In this document: positions 1-7,911 of the stretch, in pieces | Position numbering within the stretch: the stretch's first letter is position 1 | Layout: each line of letters opens with the position of its first letter | Notes under the pieces: model-generated | Databases searched by the model: none | Seen by the model: the letters and a program-made list of their open reading frames with translations, nothing else | What the model was told of the DNA's origin: nothing | Source: Rhodobacter calidifons | GTDB taxonomy: Bacteria; Pseudomonadota; Alphaproteobacteria; Rhodobacterales; Rhodobacteraceae | Direction of reading: 5' to 3' | Assembly (NCBI RefSeq): GCF_011174775.1 | Contig: NZ_JAANHS010000002.1 | Coordinates: forward strand, 186,001 to 250,000 | DNA length: 64,000 nucleotides | Made by a program: the position numbers and the translations under genes

Positions 1-30
1 GCCGATGCCGATGAGGAAAAGCGTGGTCAT
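1..30 (-). CDS. 5' end of a tetrapyrrole methylase-like gene, probably cobF (partial)
   Basis: Only ten codons are in the window (MTTLFLIGIG, running off the left edge). The hydrophobic beta-strand followed by Gly-Ile-Gly matches how tetrapyrrole (corrin) methylases begin. CobF, precorrin-6A synthase (deacetylating), is the one methyltransferase of the aerobic B12 pathway not otherwise present here, so cobF is the best guess from context. The gene follows the CbiM-like gene by 55 bases on the same strand and would share its riboswitch-controlled transcript. The assignment rests on ten residues plus context and is tentative. Confidence 0.4.
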   Translation of the reverse strand, partial: MTTLFLIGIG

Positions 31-85
31 GGGCCCGGGCTTTAGCAGAGGCGCAGCCCGAAGGCCAAGGCCGCGCCCGATGGGA

Positions 86-760
86 TCAGGCCGCCGTGTA
101 GAGGCGCGGCGTCACGAGGACGGACCCCGACGCGCGGATCGCCTTGGCCGCCGCCAGCACGGCGAGATCGACCAGGGGCTCGATCAGGACGACCGCCATG
201 TAGGCGACGCCGAACGTGCCGATGGCGGCAAGGTTCGCAGCGGCGAAGCCCTGGCCGTAGAGCGCCCAGAACGCGACCCAGGTGACGACCCCGCCCTGGT
301 AGACCAGCGACAGGGCCAGCACCTGCCGGTATTGCAGGTCCACATAGGCCGTACCGGGTGCAATCACCCGCTTCGACACCTCGTACAGCGCAAAGAGCGG
401 CACCAGAAGCGTCGTGACGTTCATCCCGTATTGCGGCAGATCCGAGGGCGCGAAGAACAGGCCCTGGATCAGAAGGCCCATCGCAAGGCCGATGGCAGCG
501 GGTCCGGCCCCGAGGATCAGGAACAGGGTGGAGCCGAGGATCAGGTGCACCTCGCTGACGCCGATGGGGAAGTGCGGCAGCACCTCGAAGAAGCAGAAGA
601 CGCCAGCGGTTGCAATGAGCGAGCGCAGGGCGACCGAGGTCAGCCCCTGCTCCTTCGTGGCTCTGGCGATGTGGTAAAGGGCAACGCCCCCTGCGGCGGC
701 AGCGGTGGCGTAGCTGAGCGCGATCTTTGCCTCGCTGACGAGGCCCGGTTCGATATGCAT
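86..760 (-). CDS. CbiM-like energy-coupling factor (cobalt) transporter permease
   Basis: A 224-residue, very hydrophobic protein with about six membrane segments, starting MHIEPG. In CbiM/NikM-type ECF transporter S-components the N-terminal Met-His helps bind the Co or Ni ion, and His2 is kept here. Likely role: uptake of cobalt for B12 synthesis, with ATPase/T-subunits encoded elsewhere. The ATG at 760 is chosen because the conserved MHI motif must be N-terminal; an in-frame extension to about 920 would run through the riboswitch. A cobalamin riboswitch lies directly upstream and a probable cobF follows. Cobalt specificity is inferred from the B12 context; nickel is less likely but not excluded. 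Confidence 0.8.
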   Translation of the reverse strand: MHIEPGLVSEAKIALSYATAAAAGGVALYHIARATKEQGLTSVALRSLIATAGVFCFFEVLPHFPIGVSEVHLILGSTLFLILGAGPAAIGLAMGLLIQGLFFAPSDLPQYGMNVTTLLVPLFALYEVSKRVIAPGTAYVDLQYRQVLALSLVYQGGVVTWVAFWALYGQGFAAANLAAIGTFGVAYMAVVLIEPLVDLAVLAAAKAIRASGSVLVTPRLYTAA

Positions 761-804
761 AAGTCCCTCCTGACCGTCACACCCGACGGCGGTTTGCTTC
801 CTTT

Positions 805-995
805 GCAGGGCCGGTCTCCTGGCTGGCGGATCGTGGAGGGTCTTCGCCTTCCCATCCCGTCGGGGACAGTGGCTTGTGAAGACCCGCTCACCGCTGACAG
901 TCGCGGGGGCGGCTGATGTCACGGACCCCCTGATGGGTAGGCCCGCTCCTCATTCCCGTTTCAGTCCCGGCGCTTTGCGCCTGATGGGACACCTT
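805..995 (-). promoter_or_regulatory. Cobalamin riboswitch upstream of the CbiM-like gene
   Basis: Reading the minus strand, the B12 box AGCCAGGAGACCGGCC is at about 825-809, preceded by GCCACTG at 873-867 and the GCCGCCCCCGCGACTGTCA core at about 911-893. A P2-like arm pair GTCCC...GGGAC enclosing GGCGC-AAA-GCGCC lies near 992-965. These are the conserved parts of an adenosylcobalamin aptamer. The ATG of the transporter is about 50 bases downstream, so control could be at translation or by premature termination. Ends are approximate. Confidence 0.9.
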
Positions 996-1054
996 GCCCT
1001 CCCTTCCTGCGCCTCTGGCGACGTCCGGTCAAGGAGGAAGGCGACTCCGCAGGG

Positions 1055-1783
1055 TCAGTCTGCGACCCCGTCGGCCAGCTTGCCGAAAAGGATGAGGCCC
1101 GGAAGCGGGCTGCGGTCGCCTGACAGAGTTTCTGCCAGGGCTTCGACGGTGGAACGATGCAGACGCTGGTCCGGCGTGCTGACGCCTTCGGCCAGAAGCG
1201 CCGGAGTGTCGGGCGGCAGGCCATGGGCGATCAGCGCCTGGGCCAGCGCGGGAAAGGTGCGCTTGCCCATGTAAACCACCGTGGTCGCCTGCGGGTCGGC
1301 CAGGGCGGGCAGGTTCAGGCCCGGCGGCAGGTTGCCGGTCACATCGGCGGCAGTGATGAACTGGATCCGCTGGGCGTGCTGGCGCCGGGTCAGCGGGATG
1401 CCCGCGGCGGCGGCCGCGGCCGAGGCCGAGGTGACGCCAGGGATGATCTCGCAGGGGATGCCGGCGGCGCGAACGGCGGTCAGCTCTTCCTCGAGCCGGC
1501 CGAAGATGCCGCTGTCGCCCGATTTCAGCCGCACCACCCGCGCCCCGGTCCGGGCATAGTCCACCAGAAGCCGGCTGACGTGATCCTGCCTCGGCGAGGC
1601 GCGCCCCGCCCGCTTGCCCACGCCCACCATGTCGGCCCCCGGCCGCGCCAGCGCGAGGATCGGGCCCGAGGACAGATCGTCGAACAGCACCGCATCGGCC
1701 TGGGCCAGCGCCTTCACCGCCCTCACGGTCAAGAGGTCCGGGTCGCCGGGTCCGGCCGAGACGAAATGGACGAAGCCGGTCAT
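1055..1783 (-). CDS. cobA: Uroporphyrinogen-III C-methyltransferase (SUMT)
   Basis: A 242-residue S-adenosylmethionine-dependent tetrapyrrole methylase that methylates uroporphyrinogen III at C-2 and C-7 to give precorrin-2, the branch point into B12 (and sirohaem). The SAM-binding loop SAGPGDPDLLTV is at residues 9-20, and the usual VVRLKSGDSGIFGR and EIIPGVTSA motifs follow. Length matches stand-alone CobA without the CysG dehydrogenase/ferrochelatase part. It is the last gene of the cobL-cobE-cobM-cobB-cobA run, but is separated from cobB by 97 bases holding three hairpins. A separately controlled transcript is therefore possible. Confidence 0.93.
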   Translation of the reverse strand: MTGFVHFVSAGPGDPDLLTVRAVKALAQADAVLFDDLSSGPILALARPGADMVGVGKRAGRASPRQDHVSRLLVDYARTGARVVRLKSGDSGIFGRLEEELTAVRAAGIPCEIIPGVTSASAAAAAAGIPLTRRQHAQRIQFITAADVTGNLPPGLNLPALADPQATTVVYMGKRTFPALAQALIAHGLPPDTPALLAEGVSTPDQRLHRSTVEALAETLSGDRSPLPGLILFGKLADGVAD

Positions 1784-1791
1784 CCCTGCCC

Positions 1792-1859
1792 CCGATTTCC
1801 CTGCGGAAATCGGAACGGAGCCTGTTCAGGCTCCGGACCGGAATTCGCACGAATTCCGG
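1792..1859 (-). repeat. Triple-hairpin palindromic element (family D) between cobB and cobA
   Basis: Three perfect short hairpins lie in tandem: 1792-1813 (arms CCGATTTCC / GGAAATCGG), 1816-1835 (arms CGGAGCCTG / CAGGCTCCG) and 1838-1859 (arms CCGGAATTCG / CGAATTCCGG). On the minus strand the first and last match, in the same order, the two hairpins at 41657-41702. It fills almost the whole cobB-cobA gap. It may terminate or stabilise mRNA, or be a dispersed repeat. Confidence 0.8.
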
Positions 1860-1880
1860 GGGCGGAAGGGAGACGTTCGG

Positions 1881-3200
1881 TCATGGCTCGGCTGCGATCA
1901 GGTGAAAGAAGGTGCCGGTCGATAGCCCGCCGCCGGGCCGGAGTCGAGTGCTGCCGGTCTCGGCCACCCGGGCGCCGGTGGCATCCGTAACCTCGGCCAG
2001 CGGCGCATCCGGTTGTTCGAGTATGGTGGAATAATGGAACTCGTGCCCGCGCAGGACGCTTCCCGGGGCATGACCCGGAATGCCCTGCACCAGTCGGGCC
2101 CGCCGGTAACCCAGATGCATCCGCCGCTTCTCGAAGCTGGTGACCAGCCCCAGCAGCCCCGCCATCGGCCAGCGCTGACCTTCCCGGTCGATGATTGCCG
2201 CGCCCATCGCCATGTAGCCACCGCACTCGCCATGCACGGGCCTGGTTTCGGCAAAGGCCCGCAACCCGCTGCGGAAGCGGTCTGCCCCGGCCAGGGCCGG
2301 CCCGTGCAGTTCCGGGTAGCCGCCCGGCAGCCAGCAGACATCGGCCGAAGGGTCCGGCCCCTGATCGGCCAGGGGCGAGAAGGTCAGCACTTCGGCCCCC
2401 GCACGGCGCCAGCCGTCCAGCATGTGCGGGTAGACAAAGCTGAAGGCCGCGTCGCGCGCCAGGGCGATCCTTTGTCCCGGCGGTGTGATCCGCACCGCAG
2501 GCGCGGGACGCAGCGCGCCGTCCGCGGCGGCGATCAGGGCATCGAGATCCACGTTCTCGCGCATCAGATCGCCCGCTGCGCGCAGCAGTTCGGCCAGCGC
2601 CGGCAATTCCTCGGCCTGCACCAGGCCCAGATGCCGTTCCGGCATCGCGATGGCCGCCTGCTTCGGCAGAGCACCCAGCACCGGCAGCCCCGCCTCTGCC
2701 ATGCCCGCACGCAGCAGCGCCTCGTGCCGGGGCGAGGCGACCCGGTTCAGGATCACGCCCGCCACCCGCAGCCCAGCCCGGAACCGCGCCAGCCCCAGCG
2801 CCACCGCCGCCGCCGTCTGCGCCTGGCCCGAGGCGTCGATCACCAGAACCACCGGCCAGCCCAGGCGCAGGGCCAGATCCGCCGAGGCCCCGTTGCCCGC
2901 TGCACCCGACGCCGCCACCCCGTCGTAAAGCCCCATCGAGCCTTCGGCCAGCCCCAGGTCCGCCCCCTCGGCGAGCCCCGCCAGCCCGTCCAGCATGTCC
3001 CCCGGCATGGCCCAGCTGTCCAGGTTGTAGCTGTCCCGCCCCGAAGCCGCCCGGTGAAAGGCCGGATCGATGTAATCCGGACCGTTCTTGAACGGCTGCA
3101 CCACCAGCCCCCGCGCCCGCAGCGCCGACAGAAGCCCCAGCATCACCGTGGTCTTGCCCGTGCCGCTGGCCGGGGCGGCAATCACGAGGCCGGGTATCAC
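1881..3200 (-). CDS. cobB: Hydrogenobyrinic/cobyrinic acid a,c-diamide synthase
   Basis: A 439-residue ATP- and glutamine-dependent amidase adding the a- and c-amides to the corrin ring. The N-terminal P-loop [10 protein letters not shown] is at residues 9-18, followed by the [11 protein letters not shown] motif typical of CobB/CbiA. The C-terminal class I glutamine amidotransferase domain has its nucleophile in [11 protein letters not shown] near residue 327. Its product is the substrate for CobN-dependent cobalt insertion. The ATG overlaps the cobM stop (ATGA), showing translational coupling. Confidence 0.95.
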   Translation of the reverse strand: MIPGLVIAAPASGTGKTTVMLGLLSALRARGLVVQPFKNGPDYIDPAFHRAASGRDSYNLDSWAMPGDMLDGLAGLAEGADLGLAEGSMGLYDGVAASGAAGNGASADLALRLGWPVVLVIDASGQAQTAAAVALGLARFRAGLRVAGVILNRVASPRHEALLRAGMAEAGLPVLGALPKQAAIAMPERHLGLVQAEELPALAELLRAAGDLMRENVDLDALIAAADGALRPAPAVRITPPGQRIALARDAAFSFVYPHMLDGWRRAGAEVLTFSPLADQGPDPSADVCWLPGGYPELHGPALAGADRFRSGLRAFAETRPVHGECGGYMAMGAAIIDREGQRWPMAGLLGLVTSFEKRRMHLGYRRARLVQGIPGHAPGSVLRGHEFHYSTILEQPDAPLAEVTDATGARVAETGSTRLRPGGGLSTGTFFHLIAAEP

Positions 3201-3979
3201 TGCCCGGTCTCCGGAAAGCGCGGCGCGCTGCCCAGCGGGCGATAGCGCCGGTCATAGTCACCTGCGTAAAGCCGGCTTTCCGCGAAACCCTCCTGCGCCA
3301 GAGCCCGCCCAATCAGGATCAGCGCTGTCCGCTCGCCCGCACCGACCGAGACATCCAGCGTGGCCAGCGTGGCCCGCAGCACCCGCTCTTCCGGCCAGGA
3401 GGCGCGGAAGACCACCGCAACCGGACAGTCCGGGCCGTAATGCGGCAGAAGCCGCGCCACCACGTCGCCCAGCACATGCACCGAAAGATGGATCGCCAGG
3501 GTTGCCCCGGTGCGGGCGAAGGCCTCCAGGCTCTCGCCCTCGGGCATCGGCGAGGCGCGGCCCGAGGTCCGCGTCAGCACCACCGACTGCGCCAGCCCCG
3601 GCAGCGTCAGTTCCGCCCCCAGCGCTGCCGCCGCCGCCGCGAAGGACGGCACGCCCGGCGTCACGTCATAGGGGATGCCAAGGTCGCGCAGCCGCCGCAG
3701 CTGCTCGCCCATCGCCGACCAGACCGACAGGTCCCCGGAATGCAGCCGCGCCACGTCCTGCCCCGCCGCATGCGCCGCCTGGATCTCGGCCACGATCTCG
3801 TCCAGGCTCATCGGTGCGGTGTTCACGATCCGGCAGCCGGTGGGGCAATGCGCCAGCACCCCTTCCGGCACCAGCGAGCCGGCATAAAGACAGACGGGCG
3901 AGGCCGCGATCAGATCGCGCCCCCGCAGCGTCAGCAGATCCGCCGCCCCCGGCCCGGCCCCGATGAAATGCACGGTCAT
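3197..3979 (-). CDS. cobM: Precorrin-4 C11-methyltransferase
   Basis: A 260-residue tetrapyrrole methylase that methylates precorrin-4 at C-11 to give precorrin-5. It begins [20 protein letters not shown], the classic CobM/CbiF start, and continues with the LHSGDLSVW and [13 protein letters not shown] motifs. The ATG at 3979 is preferred over an in-frame upstream Met at 4042 because the family starts directly at the first beta strand. It overlaps cobB by 4 bases. The 148-base gap to cobE upstream is filled by a dispersed repeat rather than by coding sequence. Confidence 0.95.
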   Translation of the reverse strand: MTVHFIGAGPGAADLLTLRGRDLIAASPVCLYAGSLVPEGVLAHCPTGCRIVNTAPMSLDEIVAEIQAAHAAGQDVARLHSGDLSVWSAMGEQLRRLRDLGIPYDVTPGVPSFAAAAAALGAELTLPGLAQSVVLTRTSGRASPMPEGESLEAFARTGATLAIHLSVHVLGDVVARLLPHYGPDCPVAVVFRASWPEERVLRATLATLDVSVGAGERTALILIGRALAQEGFAESRLYAGDYDRRYRPLGSAPRFPETGQ

Positions 3980-4012
3980 CCTGCACCGTTCCAGAGGCGA
4001 ACCTCTGCCTTT

Positions 4013-4110
4013 CCCTTCTGCAAACATCCCCGCCCGAGGCAAACGGCCGAGCCGGTTGCGCGCCCTTTGCGCGCAGAGGCGAGACAGAAGGCTTGCGCCG
4101 CAAGGCGCGC
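4013..4110 (-). repeat. About 100-bp intergenic repeat, family A, copy 1 (inverted)
   Basis: The reverse complement of this block reads GCCTTGCGGCGCAAG, then TCTCGCCTCTGCGCGC, then GGGCGCGCAACCGGCTCGG, then a GGGGATGTTTGC tail. The same order of blocks is seen at 9800-9900 and 23356-23455. It sits between cobE and cobM inside an operon. It includes the self-complementary pieces GCGCCTTGCGGCGC and GCGCGC-N-GCGCGC. It is non-coding in all three places. Confidence 0.8.
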
Positions 4111-4127
4111 GATTTCACAGCCGCCCC

Positions 4128-4487
4128 TCACCCCGAACCCTCCGCCAGGGCCACCGTCGCCCACCCGTCGGCCGACACCGCCCGCGGCCCGCGCAGTCGC
4201 GCCCCCGGCCCCGCCGCCACCAACGCCGCCGCCTCGGCGATCGAGCCGGTGCCGAACATCTCCTCGACCCGGTCCGAACGGGTCGGCGTCGGCACGCCGC
4301 GCAAGGCGTCAGGGGCCAGCGCGACGATCGGCAGGTCCAGGGCACAGGCCAAGGGCTCCAGCCCCCCGACCTTCGCCGCCAGCGTGGCCAGATGCGTCAC
4401 GCCATCGGCCCCTCCGGCACGGTCCAGCGCGTCCCGAAGCGATGCCAGCGACACCCCGGTCCTGAAGCCGAAGCCCGCCACGATCAT
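4128..4487 (-). CDS. cobE: CobE / CbiG C-terminal-like cobalamin biosynthesis protein
   Basis: A 119-residue protein matching the CobE/CbiG_C family: MIVAGFGFRTG at the N-terminus, then the TLAAKVGGLEPLACAL and GVPTPTRSDRVEEMFGTGSIAEAAAL stretches typical of the domain. CobE is required for aerobic corrin synthesis but its exact reaction is not settled. By analogy with CbiG it may act on the ring-contraction lactone stage. The start at 4487 overlaps the cobL stop (ATGA), which supports it over a Met five codons upstream. Repeat family A lies just after its stop. Confidence 0.88.
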   Translation of the reverse strand: MIVAGFGFRTGVSLASLRDALDRAGGADGVTHLATLAAKVGGLEPLACALDLPIVALAPDALRGVPTPTRSDRVEEMFGTGSIAEAAALVAAGPGARLRGPRAVSADGWATVALAEGSG

Positions 4488-5653
4488 CGCGTGACGCTCC
4501 ATTGCAGGATCGGCAGCGCCGCGCGCCAGCCGCGCTTGCGGCCGATGGCAGCCGATTCCGCAAGCGCGATCCGCAAGAGCGCCCCGCCGTGTCGCGCCGA
4601 CCAGTCAAGAACCAGCGCCTCGGTTTCCAGCGTAACGGCGTTCATCACAAGGCGCGAGCCCGGCGGGATCAGGTCCCACAGCGCGTCCAGCAGCGCCCCG
4701 GAGGCCCCGCCGCCGATGAAGACGGCATCGGGGGTGGGCAGGCCCGTCAGCCCTTCGGGCGCGCGCGCTTCGGTCAGGCGGTGGCGGTGCGACAGGCCGA
4801 AGGCTTCGACATTCCCGCGCGCGCGAGCGGCGCGGGTGGGGTCGGTCTCCAGCGCCTCGACCCGCGCGCCTCCGGCCAGCAGCCATTCGATCCCGATGGA
4901 CCCGGACCCCGCGCCGATGTCCCACAGCACCTCGCCCGGCCGGGGGGCCAGGGCGGACAGTGTCAGCGCCCGCACGGGCCGTTTGGTGATCTGGCCGTCG
5001 TGCCGGAACAGATCGTCCGGCAGGCCCGAGGCACCCGGCAGTCCGGGATCGGTGGCCTCGATGGCCGCCGAGACCGGGGCCGCGATGGGGCCATCTGGCA
5101 GGCCGCGCGTGATCCGCTCCTGCGGGCCACCAAGACGTTCGAGGACCGTCAGGCGGACACCGGGGTGACCGTTGTCGCGCAGCCAGGTGGCAAGGTCGGC
5201 GACAGCGGCTCCATCGCGCAGGGTGCAGATCACCCGTATCCCGCGCCCCAGCACCGGGCGCAGGCGCGCGAAGGGCGCGGCGTGCAGGCCAAGGCAGATC
5301 ACCTCCTCCAGCCGCCAGCCCAGCCGGTTCGCCGCCAGCTGGAAGGTCGAAGGTGCGGGGTGGGACGTCCATTCGCCGGGTGACAGAAGCGCCATCAGAC
5401 TGCCGCCCGCACCGAACCAGAACGGATCGCCCGAGGCGAGAACGACGGTGGCTTGCCCCCGATGCGCAAGGACGGGGGTCGGATCGAAGGGCACGGGCCA
5501 GGGTTGGCCCCTGTCCCCGGCCTCGACCAGCGCCAGATGGCGCGGACCGCCGAAGATCACGCGGGCCCCGGCCAGCGCGGCACGGCTTGCGGGCGACAGG
5601 CCCTGTGGTCCATCTTCGCCCAGACCGATGATCGTGAGCCAGGGATCAGCCAT
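4484..5653 (-). CDS. cobL: Precorrin-6Y C5,15-methyltransferase (decarboxylating)
   Basis: A 389-residue two-domain enzyme. The N-terminal half is a CbiE-type tetrapyrrole methylase (WLTIIGLGEDG, LASGDPFWFG). The C-terminal half is a CbiT-type methyltransferase with the SAM motif DIGAGSGSIGIEW near residue 250. It methylates C-5 and C-15 and decarboxylates the C-12 acetate of precorrin-6B, giving precorrin-8X. The ATG at 5653-5651 sits within CATG, whose other strand gives the ATG of cobK, so the two genes start head-to-head with a 2-base overlap. First gene of the cobL-E-M-B-A operon; its promoter must lie inside cobK. Confidence 0.95.
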   Translation of the reverse strand: MADPWLTIIGLGEDGPQGLSPASRAALAGARVIFGGPRHLALVEAGDRGQPWPVPFDPTPVLAHRGQATVVLASGDPFWFGAGGSLMALLSPGEWTSHPAPSTFQLAANRLGWRLEEVICLGLHAAPFARLRPVLGRGIRVICTLRDGAAVADLATWLRDNGHPGVRLTVLERLGGPQERITRGLPDGPIAAPVSAAIEATDPGLPGASGLPDDLFRHDGQITKRPVRALTLSALAPRPGEVLWDIGAGSGSIGIEWLLAGGARVEALETDPTRAARARGNVEAFGLSHRHRLTEARAPEGLTGLPTPDAVFIGGGASGALLDALWDLIPPGSRLVMNAVTLETEALVLDWSARHGGALLRIALAESAAIGRKRGWRAALPILQWSVTR

Positions 5654-6383
5654 GACCCGCGTCCTGCTTCTGGGCGGAACCACCGAGGCCGCCGCGATGG
5701 CCCGTGCGCTCGCCGAGGCGGGGGTCGATGCGGTCTATTCCTACGCGGGCCGCACGGATGCGCCGGTGACCCAGCCCCTGCCGGTGCGGGTGGGCGGGTT
5801 CGGCGGCGTGCCGGGGCTGGTCGATCTGCTCCTCACCCGGTATTTCACCAATATCATCGACGCGACCCACCCCTTCGCGGCGCAGATGAGCCGCAATGCC
5901 GTCGAAGCCAGCAGGATTACCGGCGTTCCCCTGATCGCGCTGGAACGGGAACCCTGGCAGGCAAGGCCCGGCGACCGCTGGACCCATGTGCCGGACATCT
6001 CCGGGGCCGTCGCGGCGCTGGGAGAGGCTCCGCGCCGGGTGTTCCTGGCCATCGGGCGGCAGACCCTCGACCCCTTCGCCGCCGCGCCGCAGCACCACTA
6101 TCTTCTGCGCCTCGTCGATCCGCCGACCGAGCCGCTGCCCCTGCCCCGGGCCGAGGCGGTGATCGCGCGGGGGCCGTTCACGGTGGACGGCGACCGGGCG
6201 TTGCTGCGTGACAACCGGATCGAGGTGATCGTTGCCAAGAACTCCGGCGGCGCGGGGGCCGAGGCCAAGCTGATCGCCGCGCGCGAGCTGGGAGTGCCGG
6301 TAATCCTGATCGACCGGCCGATGGTGCCTGACCGACGGGTGGCGCGGACCGTGGCTGATGTCATGGCCTGGCTGAACGATTGA
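5652..6383 (+). CDS. cobK: Precorrin-6A reductase
   Basis: A 243-residue NADPH-dependent reductase converting precorrin-6A to precorrin-6B, the substrate of CobL. It shows the family's N-terminal MTRVLLLGGTTEA nucleotide-binding loop, a central DATHPFAAQMS motif (about residue 72) and the later VAKNSGG motif. It is the only cob gene between cobO and the left edge that is read on the plus strand. Its ATG overlaps the divergent cobL ATG, and its TGA lies inside the double-hairpin element shared with the convergent cobJ end. The ATG at 5652 is fixed because the conserved LLLGGT strand begins four residues later. Confidence 0.95.
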   Translation: MTRVLLLGGTTEAAAMARALAEAGVDAVYSYAGRTDAPVTQPLPVRVGGFGGVPGLVDLLLTRYFTNIIDATHPFAAQMSRNAVEASRITGVPLIALEREPWQARPGDRWTHVPDISGAVAALGEAPRRVFLAIGRQTLDPFAAAPQHHYLLRLVDPPTEPLPLPRAEAVIARGPFTVDGDRALLRDNRIEVIVAKNSGGAGAEAKLIAARELGVPVILIDRPMVPDRRVARTVADVMAWLND

Positions 6384-6445
6384 ACCGGGGCCAAGACTTT
6401 TCGAAAAGTCTTGCAAAATCCTTCGAAGGATTTTGGCCCGGTTCA
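6382..6445. repeat. Double-hairpin cruciform element (family C), shared by cobK and cobJ 3' ends
   Basis: Two perfect 20-bp palindromes, AAGACTTTTCGAAAAGTCTT (6393-6412) and AAAATCCTTCGAAGGATTTT (6415-6434), lie inside a third pair of arms, GAACCGGGGCCAA and TTGGCCCGGTTC. The outer arms include both stop codons, TGA of cobK at 6381-6383 and of cobJ at 6445-6443. A close relative sits at 53967-54008 between another convergent gene pair. Likely a bidirectional terminator. Confidence 0.85.
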
Positions 6446-7177
6446 TCTGACGCTCCTTGGGGAATAGACGAAGCGCCCGACGCGGCGGGTGGCCGAGTTG
6501 CCGAGGATCACCACGGTGCGCATGTCGGCCATCTCGGGGGTGGCTTCGGCAAGGGTGACGGTCTCGATGCGCTGGTCAGGGGTGCTGACCGCGCGGGCGA
6601 AGGTGACCAGGCGGTCCGGCCCGCATTCCTCGCGCAGGGTGGCGAGGGCTTTCGCGAAGCCTTCCGGGCGGCTGGCCGAGCGGGGATTGTAGAAGGCCAT
6701 CGCGAAACCGGCGCGGGCGGCGTGGCGGAGGCGGGTCTCGATCACCGCCCAGGGCTTCAGGTTGTCGGACAGGTTGATGCAGCAGAAGTCGTGGCCCAAA
6801 GGCGCGCCCGCAGCGGCGGCGGCGGCCAGCATGGCGGTGATGCCGGGCAGGACCCGGATGTCGAGCGCCTGCCAGTCCGGGCGGCCCTCCAGCGCCTCGA
6901 ACACTGCCGAGGCCATGGCAAAGACCCCCGGATCGCCAGAGGAGACGACGACGACCCGGTGCCCCGCGGCGGCCATCTCCAGCGCGGCACGGGCACGGTC
7001 GAGTTCAACCCGGTTGTCCGAAGGGTGCAGCGTCAGGCCGGGGCGCGGGGCGACGCGGGCGACGTAGGGAATGTAGCCCACCACATCCGTCGCCTCGGCC
7101 AGCGCCGCCGAGACCTCGGGCGTGACCAGCCGGTCATCCCCCGGGCCGAGACCCGCAATGGCCAGCCAGCCGGTCAT
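6443..7177 (-). CDS. cobJ: Precorrin-3B C17-methyltransferase
   Basis: A 244-residue tetrapyrrole methylase that methylates C-17 of precorrin-3B with ring contraction to give precorrin-4. It begins with LAIAGLGPGDDRLVTPEV and carries the CobJ/CbiH signatures VVVVSSGDPGVFAMA, VLPGITAMLAAAAAAGAPLGHDF and MAFYNPRSASR. Last gene of the riboswitch-2 operon; it overlaps cobI by 4 bases (ATGA). Its substrate comes from CobG (precorrin-3B synthase), encoded three genes upstream. Its 3' end meets cobK at the double-hairpin element. Confidence 0.95.
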   Translation of the reverse strand: MTGWLAIAGLGPGDDRLVTPEVSAALAEATDVVGYIPYVARVAPRPGLTLHPSDNRVELDRARAALEMAAAGHRVVVVSSGDPGVFAMASAVFEALEGRPDWQALDIRVLPGITAMLAAAAAAGAPLGHDFCCINLSDNLKPWAVIETRLRHAARAGFAMAFYNPRSASRPEGFAKALATLREECGPDRLVTFARAVSTPDQRIETVTLAEATPEMADMRTVVILGNSATRRVGRFVYSPRSVR

Positions 7178-7911
7178 TCATGGATCTCCGGGCGGCGGCC
7201 GTGGCCGTGGACAAGGACGATGGCGAAATAGGGACAGTCGGTCGGATCGACCTCGGCCAGACGGGCCACGCGCTGGTTCGGCATGGTGCCGCGTTCGACC
7301 AGCCAGGCCTGATCCAGCCGCCCCGCACGCTCCAGCGCGCGGCGGACGCGGGGCAGGTTGCGGCCCGTCTTCATCACCACCAGCGCGTCGGCCTGCTGCA
7401 TATGCCGCACCAGATCATCCTCGGGCAGCGTGCCCATCAGCACGGTCAGCACGTCATCGCCCCAGGTGATCGGCGTGCCGGTCGCGGTCCAGCAGCCGGT
7501 CATGCCGGTGATGCCGGGGATCACCTCCACCGCCACCCGGCCTTGCAGGCGCGAGTGGAGGTGCATGAAGCTGCCGTAGAAAAACGGGTCGCCTTCGCAG
7601 AGCACCACCACATCCTCGGACGCGGCGAGGGCGGCAAGGCGGCTCGCCCAGTCGTCGTAGAACCGGGCCAGCGCGTCGGTGTAGTCAGGGCTGTCGAAAG
7701 GCAGTTCCGTGGTGACCGGATACTCCATCGGGTATTCGATGGCGGCGGGGTGCAGCATCCCCTCGACGATCTGGCGGGCCTGTCCGGGGCGGCCTTCCTT
7801 GCGGAAATAGGCGACATGGCGGGCGGCCCCGATGGTGCGGGCGGCCTTCAGGCTCATCAGCTCGGGGTCGCCGGGGCCGAGGCCGGCGCAGATCACGCGT
7901 CCCATCGTCAT
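7174..7911 (-). CDS. cobI: Precorrin-2 C20-methyltransferase
   Basis: A 245-residue tetrapyrrole methylase producing precorrin-3A from precorrin-2. The SAM-binding N-terminus GRVICAGLGPGDPELMSLKA, the VVLCEGDPFFYGSF motif and VEVIPGITGMTGCWTATGTPI are typical of CobI/CbiL. It overlaps cobH upstream and cobJ downstream by 4 bases each, so cobHIJ are translationally coupled. The ATG at 7911 (MTMGRV) overlaps the cobH stop; a second ATG two codons later is possible. Confidence 0.95.
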   Translation of the reverse strand: MTMGRVICAGLGPGDPELMSLKAARTIGAARHVAYFRKEGRPGQARQIVEGMLHPAAIEYPMEYPVTTELPFDSPDYTDALARFYDDWASRLAALAASEDVVVLCEGDPFFYGSFMHLHSRLQGRVAVEVIPGITGMTGCWTATGTPITWGDDVLTVLMGTLPEDDLVRHMQQADALVVMKTGRNLPRVRRALERAGRLDQAWLVERGTMPNQRVARLAEVDPTDCPYFAIVLVHGHGRRPEIHE

